Source: Tumulicola sp039922955
GTDB taxonomy: Bacteria > Vulcanimicrobiota > Vulcanimicrobiia > Vulcanimicrobiales > Vulcanimicrobiaceae
DNA length: 44,999 nt
Assembly (NCBI GenBank): GCA_039922955.1
Contig: JBDTDR010000219.1
Coordinates: 1-44,999, forward strand
Reading direction: 5' to 3'
Positions 25,250 to 34,527 of the stretch are shown here, piece after piece. The translations under genes were made by a program, and so were the position numbers. Position 1 is the first letter of the stretch. Each line of letters begins with the position of its first letter. Under the pieces are notes generated by a model. It saw nothing but the letters and a program-made list of their open reading frames with translations. It was not told the origin of the DNA and made no database searches.

Positions 25250-26256
25250 CGCACGACCGCTAATCCGATCAGCGAACACAGCAGCGACGCCAACCAAAAA
25301 CGCGCCGTTACCTTCGTTTCCGGCCAGCCGCATAGTTCGTAGTGATGGTGGAGCGGACTCATGCGAAAGATTCGTTTGCCGTTCGTGGCCTTGAAATACG
25401 CGACCTGGAGAATGACCGAAAGCGTCTCCGCCGCGAAGACGGCGCCGATCAGCACGAGCAGCAGCATCTCGCCGGTGAGAATCGCGACCCCCGAAAGCAG
25501 GCCACCGAGCGCGAGCGAGCCCGTGTCGCCCATGATCATCTTCGCCGGATGCCGGTTGTAGAAAAGAAAACCGACGCACGCGCCGGTGCCGACCGACGCT
25601 CCGATCAGCGCGGCCGGCACGAGCGCCTGCGCGGCGATCGGAATCAATACGACCAGCGGCGGAAGGATCGCTCCGGTTGCCAGCCCATCCAGACCGTCGG
25701 TGAGATTGACGGCGTGGATGGTCGCGGTAATCGCAAGGATGCCGAGAACGAGCCACAACCAGTGGGGCGCCGTTAGCGAGAAGGTGCCGGCGTGGAAAAG
25801 CACGTCGCGCGGAAAATATCCGAACGATCCGTCAATCGAGCGCAGGAACGTGATGGCGATCAAGGCGGTCGCCAAGAATTTCGTGCGCGCGCGCAACCCT
25901 CGGTTACGCCCCTGACGAATCGCCAGATAATCGTCGAGGAGGCCCACGGCGGCGCAGGCGATGACGAGCAAGCCCAGCTGCAACAGGAGGGGAGCGCGGG
26001 TGGCCGTCAGCATCGCGGCCGCAGCCAAAACGAAGACCAAGCCGCCCGTCGTCGGCGTGCCGCTCTTGCTTTGGTGGGACTGCGGAGCATATTCGTACGC
26101 CTGCTGCCGCAGCTGCAGGCGGCGCAGCATCGGGAGCAACAGTGCCCCGGCGACGAGCGACACCAGTACACCCAGCAGAATCCACCAAGGTGCGGCGCCG
26201 AAGAGCGTCCCTGCGTCGAGCGCCGTACCGGTCAAAGCGCCGTGTCCGCTAGGCAT
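25246..26256 (-). CDS. mraY: Phospho-N-acetylmuramoyl-pentapeptide transferase
   Basis: A 336-residue membrane enzyme that puts phospho-MurNAc-pentapeptide onto undecaprenyl phosphate, forming lipid I. Signature residues are VGLLDDYLAI, NLTDGLDGLATG, MIMGDTGSLALGG and SPLHHHYEL. About ten membrane spans are seen. The ATG at 26256 overlaps the stop of the CofE-like gene by 8 nt. Confidence 0.96.
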   Translation of the reverse strand: MPSGHGALTGTALDAGTLFGAAPWWILLGVLVSLVAGALLLPMLRRLQLRQQAYEYAPQSHQSKSGTPTTGGLVFVLAAAAMLTATRAPLLLQLGLLVIACAAVGLLDDYLAIRQGRNRGLRARTKFLATALIAITFLRSIDGSFGYFPRDVLFHAGTFSLTAPHWLWLVLGILAITATIHAVNLTDGLDGLATGAILPPLVVLIPIAAQALVPAALIGASVGTGACVGFLFYNRHPAKMIMGDTGSLALGGLLSGVAILTGEMLLLVLIGAVFAAETLSVILQVAYFKATNGKRIFRMSPLHHHYELCGWPETKVTARFWLASLLCSLIGLAVVR

Positions 26257-26968
26257 CGGAGGCGTTCCGGAACAGCGGGTTCGAGCCGGCACCGCGCCAC
26301 TTCAACACGACGACCGGGGTCTGTTCGTCGCCGTTGCCGTGCGGGTTGTCGAGCACGGCGTTCTCGACGCCGGTTGCGTCGACGCCGAGCGACGCGCCTA
26401 GTACTTTGGCCTTTTCGAGGTCGTTGGCGTCGACGACGGCGCACGCGATACTCATGCGTTCGAAGACCGATTGTGCGAACGCGCCCGGATCCCGGGGAGC
26501 GAACACGATCGCCCGTTCGAATGGCGGCATCGTGCCCGTGTACCCGTCGATTGCCGCAATCGCGTCGCCCATGACTTCGTAGAATGCGCCGCGCCGGCCG
26601 GCCACGCGTCCCAGCACGTGAGCGGCGGTTGCGTAGAGCACGCGCCAGCGGCCGGCGCGATCGATAACGAGCTGCATGGATTCCGGCTGACTCACGGTTG
26701 CGAGCGCGCCGGCTCGGCGCGATAACGCGTACGCGAGTTTCGACGGGCGCACGCACTCGGCTGGGACGAATTCGCCTTGCGCGATCGCCAGCGCGGTTTC
26801 CGAAACGGCCACCACGTCGCCCGGGCGCGCGATGCCCGTCACGGCTTCGCTCACGACCGCGATCAAATCGTCACCCGGGCTTATCAAACGCGTCCGTACC
26901 GGAATAGCGATCAATCCCGGCGGCAGCTCCGGCCGCGTAACGGCCAAGCCGCGCGTCGCCAAACTCAA
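26249..26968 (-). CDS. Protein resembling F420-0:gamma-glutamyl ligase (CofE-like), inside the dcw cluster
   Basis: A 239-residue protein with the CofE-type N-terminus (IPVRTRLISPGDDLIAVVSEAV, then RPGDVVAVSETALAIAQGEFVPAE). Known CofE adds glutamate through a gamma bond to the cofactor F420 using GTP. The C-terminal part differs from classical CofE: VVDANDLEKAKVLGASLGVD and then DNPHGNGDEQTPVVVLK, a pattern I associate with CofE homologues of unknown role. TTG start with GGGGAG 8 nt upstream, overlapping the murF stop. Its place between murF and mraY suggests action on a peptidoglycan precursor, perhaps a glutamate-type side group, but an F420 role is not ruled out. No other F420 gene is in the window. 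Confidence 0.75.
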   Translation of the reverse strand: MSLATRGLAVTRPELPPGLIAIPVRTRLISPGDDLIAVVSEAVTGIARPGDVVAVSETALAIAQGEFVPAECVRPSKLAYALSRRAGALATVSQPESMQLVIDRAGRWRVLYATAAHVLGRVAGRRGAFYEVMGDAIAAIDGYTGTMPPFERAIVFAPRDPGAFAQSVFERMSIACAVVDANDLEKAKVLGASLGVDATGVENAVLDNPHGNGDEQTPVVVLKWRGAGSNPLFRNASDA

Positions 26969-28343
26969 GAAAGCAACTCCCCGAGGATTTCCTCCAGCCG
27001 GTACTTGCGCGAACCCTTCAACAAGACGACGTCACCGCTGCGGGCGTTCTCGCGCAGCCAGTTTGCGGCGTCCGCATTCGACGCGACGCGTACGACCGCT
27101 CCCAATGCGAGCCCGCCCTTGGCAGCGCCCCGCGCCATCGCGTCGGCATAGTCGCCGCTCACCAGCAGCACGCCGGTTCGGCGCGCCGCATGCGCGCCCA
27201 CTTCTTCGTGCAGCTGGGTCGATTCCGCGCCTAGCTCCGCCATGCTGCCGAGCACCGCGATCGCGCGCTTTGGCCGTTCCATGGTAAGCGCGTCGAGGGC
27301 CGCGATCATTCCGCTCGCGTTGGCATTGTACGCATCGTAAATAATGCGCCAGCCGCCCGACATTTGAAACGATTCAAAACGTCCGGTCGGCAGCCGAAGG
27401 TTCGGGATCAGGTCGATCATCGCTTCGATATCGACGCCGAGTTCGAGCGCGCCGGCGACGGCCGCCGCGACGTTCGCGCGGTTGTGAGCTCCCGGAACGG
27501 TCACTTCCACCGCGCGATCGAAGAGCCGCGTGGTGCCGTCAGCGTCGACCAACCGCGACGGGCCGAACAACACGGTGCTGCGGCCGGGCACGCCGGGCGC
27601 GGTCGTCTCGGGGTCGCGCGCGGCGAACCAATGCGGCGGATGGAGCAACGCGGGCGCGCGCGCGACCGACGCGGCATCGTCGGCATTCAAAACCGCTCGC
27701 GCGCCGCCCGAAAACAGCTCCCATTTCGTTTCGGCTACCCGCTCGCGCGAGCCCATGATCTCCAAATGGGCGTCGCCGACGTTCGTCAGAATCCCGACCT
27801 CGGGCCGGGCGATCGCGACCAGTGCCGCAACGTCGCCGACGTTTCGCGCGCCCATCTCGACGACGATCGCGTCGTGCTCGTCGTTACACGCGTTCAACAG
27901 CAAGCGGCTCACGCCGATCTCGTTGTTTTCGTTCGCCGGAGCTGCGATCACGCGCGAGCCATAGCGGCCCGCCAGCAGTTGCACGGCGAAAGCCTTGGTG
28001 GTGGTTTTTCCAGCGCTGCCCGTAATCGCGAGGACGCGGCCGCCGAAAAGCCGGCGCGCCAGACTCGCGAGCGCCAAGTACGCCGACTGCGTCCGGGCGA
28101 CCACCATGGTCGCAGCGCCGGCTACGCGCACGTCGGGCCGGTCGACGATCAGCATGGCGGCGCCGCGGCGCACCGCTTCGCCAACGTAGTCGTGCCCGTC
28201 GAAATTCTTTCCGCGCAGCGCGACGAACGTGTCGCCCTCTTGAATCGTGCGCGTATCGGTGCTCGCGCGGATCTCGGCGGGAGCGTTCGCGGCGTCCAGC
28301 AGAGTCGCGTTGGTCGCCGACATCGCTGCCTGTAAAGGCAGCT

Positions 28344-28347
<4 letters not shown>
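26965..28347 (-). CDS. murF: UDP-MurNAc-tripeptide--D-Ala-D-Ala ligase
   Basis: A 460-residue Mur ligase that attaches the D-Ala-D-Ala dipeptide. The ATP loop is ITGSAGKTTTKAFAVQLL; the acid/carbamate region is VEMGARNVGDVAALVAIA. C-terminal YDAYNANASGMIAALDAL is the MurF signature. Its ATG overlaps the murE stop by 4 nt. Confidence 0.97.
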
Positions 28348-29799
<1,452 letters not shown>

Positions 29800-29807
<8 letters not shown>

Positions 29808-31533
29808 GCGGAGCGGTCGTGGGCAAGACCCCGGCGTGCAGCATCGCCGCGCGCGAGATCTCCGCAAACGCCGGCGCGGCGACCACGCTGCCGTAGTACG
29901 ACCCGATCGGACGCTCGACTTTTACGTACACGACGTACTGCGGCCGCTCGTATGGAACCATTCCGATGAATGACGCGGCGTAGTAGCCCGAACGGTACGC
30001 TCCGTCTACGACCATTTCGGCCGTTCCGGTCTTGCCGGCCGTAGAGTATCCCGGAATCTGTGCGGTCGGATCGCCGGTTCCGTGCAGCACGACGCTGCGC
30101 AGGAAGCCGCGTAGTTCGGCCGCCGTTCGCGTCGAGAATACGCGACGAGTTACGTGCGGCACAACGCTGCCAACCAGCTTGCCCTGCTGGTCGTAAACGG
30201 CACGCACGATGTGCGGCTGCATCAAAAGGCCGCCGTTGGCGATAGCGCAGTAGTAGCGCGCCATTGCGAGCGGCGTCACCGAAACGCCTTGGCCGAAGGA
30301 CATCGTCGCCAGCGACGGATCGCTCCAATCCGGCGGCGGGGGCACGATCCCGGGGTTCTCGCCCGGAAGCCCGATGCCGGCCGGCGACCCGAAGCCGGCT
30401 TTCCGTTCCATGGCGTAAAACGTTTTCGCGCCGATGGAGATGCCCACTTCGGCGGCACCGACGTTGTGCGAGTATTCGATGATCTGGCCTAGCGTTTCGC
30501 TGCCCCCGGTGCCGCTCATGAAGCCATCTTCCGCGTTGTGGATAGTTCGCCCGCCCACGACCAACGTGTCGTGCGCGGGGAAGCGCGTCGTTAGCGTGAC
30601 CTTACCTGAATCCAGCGCGGCGGCCGCGGTCACCAGCTTGTACGTCGAGCCCGGCTCGTAGGCGTCCATGATGGCTCGATCGCGCCGTTGCGCGTCATTG
30701 TATTTCCAAAAGCGGTTCGGATCGAAGGTCGGAACGTTGGCCATCGCGAGCACCTCGCCGGTCCACGGATCCATCACGATCGCGGTGCCGTCGAGCGCGT
30801 GGAAGGCGGCGACCTGCTTCGCAAGCGAACGCTCGGCAACGAACTGCAGGTAGGAATCGACCGTCAGCTGGAGCGTGGAACCCGGTTCGGCGGCCTTGAT
30901 CACGCGTTCGTGTCCGAACGGAATCGGTCGCCCAAACTCGTCGGTTTCGAGGACGACGCTTCCCGAGCGCCCGCGCAACGATCGGTCTTGCGAGTATTCG
31001 AGGCCGTCGAGACCGTTCTCGTCGGTGCCGACGAAGCCGAGAATGGTCGCCGCCAGGCTCCCGGCCGAATCGACGCGCAACCCGGTCTCCTCTTCCTTGA
31101 GCGCGATTCCGCCGATGTTGAGCGCGCGTACGCGTTGGCTGACGTCGTGCGGCACTTTGCGCGCGATCCACGCAAACCACGACGTTTTGTCGTGTAATGC
31201 GGTGACGGTCGCCGGGTCGAGCTTCCCAAAAATTTTCTGGAGCTTCGCAATCGTCGCGTCCGGATCGGACAAATCCCGAGGGACGGCATAGACGCTCTCC
31301 GACGGCAGCGAGCGGACTAGCACGTTGCCGTTACGATCGAGGATGCTGCCGCGGCGCGCGAACACCTCGACCGTGTCCGAGCGTTGGGCGAGAGCCAGCC
31401 GCGCGTAGCGCGCTCCGTGCAGAACCTGCACGTCGTAAAGCCGCCAGGCGAGGTATGCGGCGATCAGCGTGAATCCGTAAAATATGACTTTCGCGCGCAT
31501 CGGCGAGACGCGCGCGAACGTTCGCTGGTGCAT
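29800..31533 (-). CDS. ftsI: Septal transpeptidase (class B penicillin-binding protein)
   Basis: A 577-residue PBP anchored by one N-terminal helix (about residues 13-31) with its catalytic domain in the periplasm. Active-site motifs are S296-T-Y-K299 (EPGSTYKL), S355-H-N357 (YSHNVG) and K501-T-G503 (AGKTGTAE). There are no C-terminal PASTA repeats. It cross-links septal peptidoglycan together with FtsW. It lies 26 bp after the FtsL-like gene, one of the few real gaps in the run. Confidence 0.95.
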
Positions 31534-31559
31534 GGTGTATCCGCTCGTGCGCGTCGTCG

Positions 31560-32006
31560 CTACCGCGGCCGGGCCACCGCCGGCACGAAGAATCCGGCCA
31601 GCGATGAAAGCACGGCAACGCGCGGACGGTCGGGAACCTGCGGCCGGCGCAGCCGAACGACGGCGAAGCGCTCCGGGTCCTTCATTCCTAAACGGCTCGC
31701 CAGGACCGAGAGGCGCTCGTCGGAACGGAGCGCCGCGATCCGGTCGTCGAGACGCATCGTCTCGTCCAGCATCGCCTCGCGTTGATGCTGCCCCTTGGCC
31801 ACCGCGTACGACAGGCCGGTGAGCGTCGACGTCAGCACCACGTAACCCATGAACAGCACCAGCAAACAGCCGATCGCCACCGAGACGCGGACGATACTGG
31901 AGTAGCGCGCGCGCGATTTGCGCACGATGCGCCGTTGCGTGGCAGCGCGTGCGACGCGGGGGTTTCGTACGCGAACCGGTCGGTCGAAGTAGCGGGGTTG
32001 GATCAC
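31560..32006 (-). CDS. ftsL: FtsL-like bitopic division protein
   Basis: A 148-residue protein with a basic N-terminal tail, one membrane span (about 40-62, IVRVSVAIGCLLVLFMGYVVL) and a short coiled-coil-like region (about 68-97). It ends with a proline-rich region and a hydrophobic tail. It sits between rsmH and ftsI, exactly where ftsL lies in other bacteria; FtsL sequences are too divergent to identify by sequence alone. The GTG start directly abuts the rsmH stop. The role (scaffold for FtsI/FtsW) is inferred from position and topology. Confidence 0.75.
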   Translation of the reverse strand: MIQPRYFDRPVRVRNPRVARAATQRRIVRKSRARYSSIVRVSVAIGCLLVLFMGYVVLTSTLTGLSYAVAKGQHQREAMLDETMRLDDRIAALRSDERLSVLASRLGMKDPERFAVVRLRRPQVPDRPRVAVLSSLAGFFVPAVARPR

Positions 32007-32879
32007 TCAGCTGGCCTTCCGTCGGGCAGCGCGTAGCTTGGCGCTGCGCGCGCGGGGGTTTTCTGACATCTCGCGCTCGCCGGGAACGAGCGGCTTTTTG
32101 GTGAGGATTTCGAGCCGCTCGTCGCTGCGGAACGCCTGCTTGACGATCCGATCTTCGAGCGAATGAAAACTGATGACGACGACGCGCCCGGCGCCGCGTA
32201 GGCGGCCGATGGCCGTGCTCAAGCCGTCGCGGAGGGCGCCGAGTTCGTCGTTGACCGCGATGCGCAGCGCCTGAAAGACGCGCGTGGCCGGATGGATGCG
32301 TTCGCGGCGTCCCGGCCGGTGAAGAACTCCGGAGACCAGCGACGCAAACTCGGTCGTCGTGGTCGGCAGCGCGCCGGCCGCGCGGCGCGCGACGATCGCA
32401 TGCGCGATCCGACGCGCCGAGCGCTCCTCGCCAAAGTGAAAGAAGATGTCGGCGAGTTCCCGCTCGCTCGCGGTCGCGAGAATATCGTAGGCGCTGCGGC
32501 CGGCGTGAGGATTCATGCGCATGTCGAGCGGCGCGGCCTTCCCAAGTGAAAAGCCGCGTTCCGCGTCGTCAAACTGCATCGACGACACCCCCAGGTCGAA
32601 GAGCACGCCATCGATCCACTCCACGCCGCACCGGTCGAGCACGTCGGGCAGTTCTCGGAAGTTCGCCGGCACGAAGGTCAGCCGCGAGTCGAGGATCGTT
32701 TCCGCGCGCTCGCTCGCATGCGGATCGGCGTCCAAGGCGATCAGGCGCCCATCGGAGAGCCGGTCCAAAATGGCTTTCGAGTGTCCACCCGCGCCAAACG
32801 TGGCATCCACGTAGATCCCATCCGGCCGGATCGCCAAGTAGTCCACGGCGGGTTCGAGGAGCACCGGGACGTGCGTCAT
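32007..32879 (-). CDS. rsmH: 16S rRNA (cytosine1402-N4)-methyltransferase
   Basis: A 290-residue SAM-dependent methyltransferase (formerly MraW). It starts MTHVPVLLEPAVDYL, and the SAM site is YVDATFGAGGHSKAIL. The catalytic-domain segments GVLFDLGVSSMQFDDAERGFS, LDMRMNP and VVISFHSLEDRIVKQAF are present. It follows mraZ by 12 bp, as usual in dcw clusters. Confidence 0.97.
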   Translation of the reverse strand: MTHVPVLLEPAVDYLAIRPDGIYVDATFGAGGHSKAILDRLSDGRLIALDADPHASERAETILDSRLTFVPANFRELPDVLDRCGVEWIDGVLFDLGVSSMQFDDAERGFSLGKAAPLDMRMNPHAGRSAYDILATASERELADIFFHFGEERSARRIAHAIVARRAAGALPTTTTEFASLVSGVLHRPGRRERIHPATRVFQALRIAVNDELGALRDGLSTAIGRLRGAGRVVVISFHSLEDRIVKQAFRSDERLEILTKKPLVPGEREMSENPRARSAKLRAARRKAS

Positions 32880-32891
32880 GCGCGATCCACA

Positions 32892-33335
32892 TCAGTAGAG
32901 TCCCAGGTCGGCCATGAAGTCGGCGACCTCTCCCTGGGGAGCCGCATGGGCGGCGTACCGTTCCTTAGCCCAGATTTCGACCCGCGTCAGCGAGCCGACC
33001 GAGACGACCTCGCGTGCGATGCCGGCATAGGTGCGCAGCGTGGCGGGGATGACCAGGCGCCCCTGGGCATCGCACGCGACCTCCTCGGTGTGGGCAAAAA
33101 GATGCCGGACGAACCTTCGAAAGGCTTCGTCCTTACGCGGTGCGGCCTCGAGCCGGGAGCAGAAGTTCGCCCAGGTGACGCTCGGAAGGAGCGCTAGGCA
33201 GGGGTCCGGCTGCGCAATCGTGAGCACAAAGCCGGTTCCGAGCCGTTCGCGAAAGCGCACGGGAACGATAAGTCGCCCTTTCTCGTCAAGGGCGTGTTCG
33301 ACCGACCCCGTGAAGCGCGGTAAATCCGCGTGCAC
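32892..33335 (-). CDS. mraZ: Transcriptional regulator MraZ
   Basis: A 147-residue AbrB-like DNA-binding protein that heads the dcw cluster and represses it in several bacteria. Two MraZ repeats are seen: one starting HALDEKGRLIVPVRFRE and one at CDAQGRLVIPATLR. GTG start with GGAGG 5 nt upstream. Three 10-bp direct repeats just upstream fit its known type of operator, so autoregulation of the whole cluster is likely. Confidence 0.96.
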   Translation of the reverse strand: MHADLPRFTGSVEHALDEKGRLIVPVRFRERLGTGFVLTIAQPDPCLALLPSVTWANFCSRLEAAPRKDEAFRRFVRHLFAHTEEVACDAQGRLVIPATLRTYAGIAREVVSVGSLTRVEIWAKERYAAHAAPQGEVADFMADLGLY

Positions 33336-33348
33336 ACAGCCCTCCCTG

Positions 33349-33378
33349 AGGCACCACTAAACACCACTTCGCTCCACT
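33349..33378 (-). promoter_or_regulatory. Three 10-bp direct repeats: probable MraZ operator
   Basis: On the minus strand three consecutive decamers read AGTGGAGCGA, AGTGGTGTTT and AGTGGTGCCT. MraZ binds short direct repeats with a G-T-G-G core and 10-bp period, so this is a strong match in form and place. The first repeat overlaps the -10 box and the others follow the start site. Confidence 0.8.
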
Positions 33379-33404
33379 ATACGCTCCAAACAATCCCAAG
33401 GCAA
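33376..33404 (-). promoter_or_regulatory. Sigma-70 type promoter of the dcw cluster
   Basis: Minus strand: -35 TTGCCT (33404-33399), 17 bp spacer, -10 TATAGT (33381-33376). It sits 41 bp upstream of the mraZ GTG and overlaps the first MraZ repeat. Confidence 0.8.
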
Positions 33405-33548
33405 GTGCGAAACAACCGCGCGAACGTACGTTCGCACAAGACCGTCGAGTCGGCATCCAATGCGGGCTGGTTTGGCCCGGGTCCGCAACGCCATCGGCTC
33501 GACGGCTCTCGAGCAGAACAAACTCAACTTCGTCATGCCTGAGTTCGG

Positions 33549-33567
33549 CATACCCCCATAGGGTATG
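33549..33567 (+). promoter_or_regulatory. Palindromic operator of CsoR/RcnR type
   Basis: CATACCC, five bases (CCATA), GGGTATG: perfect 7-bp arms. This closely resembles the CsoR operators of copper regulators such as the B. subtilis site (TACCC...GGGTA core). It lies 25 bp upstream of the repressor gene, so autoregulation is expected. I find no clear -35/-10 pair. Confidence 0.75.
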
Positions 33568-33592
33568 TCTCCGCTCGTGCGAATCGCACCGC

Positions 33593-33862
33593 ATGAGTCA
33601 TACCGTTGTCAACAAGACGAAGCTGCTCAATCGAGTTCGCCGGATCCGTGGCCAAATCGAGGGGGTCGAACGCGCGCTTCAAGGCGAGGAAGGCTGCAGC
33701 GTCGTGCTCCAGCGGATCACCGCCACGCGAGGCGCGATGAACGCGCTGATGTTCGAGGTGCTCGAAGATCAGCTCATGTCGCACGTGTTGACCACAAAAA
33801 CGCGTGCGAGTGTCGCCGCGGCCCGGGAACTCGTTAACGTCGTGAAAACGTACCTGCGGTGA
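33593..33862 (+). CDS. CsoR/RcnR/FrmR-family metal- or formaldehyde-responsive repressor
   Basis: An 89-residue all-helical DNA-binding repressor of the DUF156 family. It aligns without gaps to E. coli RcnR over the first 64 residues. The RcnR nickel/cobalt ligands are H3, C35, H60 and H64; here H3, C35 and H64 are present but residue 60 is Gln. That points away from a canonical CsoR (Cys-His-Cys) and towards an RcnR-like protein with an altered site. The neighbouring gene encodes an RcnA-like transporter with a His-rich loop and overlaps it by 4 nt (GTGA). No ribosome site is obvious. The metal specificity is open: nickel/cobalt by partner, copper-like by operator. Confidence 0.88.
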   Translation: MSHTVVNKTKLLNRVRRIRGQIEGVERALQGEEGCSVVLQRITATRGAMNALMFEVLEDQLMSHVLTTKTRASVAAARELVNVVKTYLR

Positions 33863-34518
33863 ACCTCGCGCCTCAACTGCTGCTAATCGCCGCGGTCGTT
33901 GCGGTCGGCGTGCTGCATACGCTCGTCCCCGATCACTGGGTCCCGATCGCGCTGGTGGCGCGCCAGTCGAGGTGGTCGCGCGCGCAAACGGCCCGCGCCG
34001 CGTTCATCGCCGGGCTCGGTCATACGCTTTCGACCCTCGCGATCGGGCTAGTCGTCTGGGCGGCCGGGCTCGCGTTTGCCGTGCGGTTCGGACACCTAGT
34101 TGCGATCGTTTCGAGTGCCGCGCTCATCGGCTTCGGCCTCTGGATCGGCGCGGCTTCGCTCATCGAAGCTCGGTTCGACCGGCGTCATCACCGTCGTCCC
34201 CACGACCGCGAGCAAGCGCAAGAACGCGAAGGCAAACCGAAATCGCGAACGGCACTCCTGCTCATTCTCGGATCGTCGCCGATGGTGGAAGGCATACCGG
34301 CATTTTTTGCGGCGGCAAAATTCGGTTTTGAACTCCTCTCGGTCATGGCATTCTTCTTCGCACTCGCGACCATCGCCACGTACGTAGTCCTTTGCGTCCA
34401 CTCGGCCGCCGCGCTCCAGCGACTCTCGATCGGACCGCTAGAACGCTATGGAGAAGTCCTCAGCGGCGCGGTCATCGCGGCCGTCGGAATCGTCTTCCTG
34501 GTATGGCCGATCGCGTAG
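33859..34518 (+). CDS. NicO/RcnA-like nickel or cobalt efflux membrane protein
   Basis: A 219-residue protein with about six membrane spans. The first contains the His-Asp pair HTLVPDHWVP, and GLGHTLST is in the next; both are typical of NicO/RcnA transporters. A cytosolic loop is rich in basic and His residues (RFDRRHHRRPHDREQ), as in metal-efflux RcnA proteins. GTG start overlapping the repressor stop, so it is likely induced when the repressor binds its metal. The exact ion cannot be read. Confidence 0.75.
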   Translation: MNLAPQLLLIAAVVAVGVLHTLVPDHWVPIALVARQSRWSRAQTARAAFIAGLGHTLSTLAIGLVVWAAGLAFAVRFGHLVAIVSSAALIGFGLWIGAASLIEARFDRRHHRRPHDREQAQEREGKPKSRTALLLILGSSPMVEGIPAFFAAAKFGFELLSVMAFFFALATIATYVVLCVHSAAALQRLSIGPLERYGEVLSGAVIAAVGIVFLVWPIA

Positions 34519-34527
34519 CGCTACGAG

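Noticed and set aside
25250..25756. Upstream extension of the murD frame
   Set aside because: Overlaps mraY in another frame; the MurD N-terminus starts at ATG 25249.
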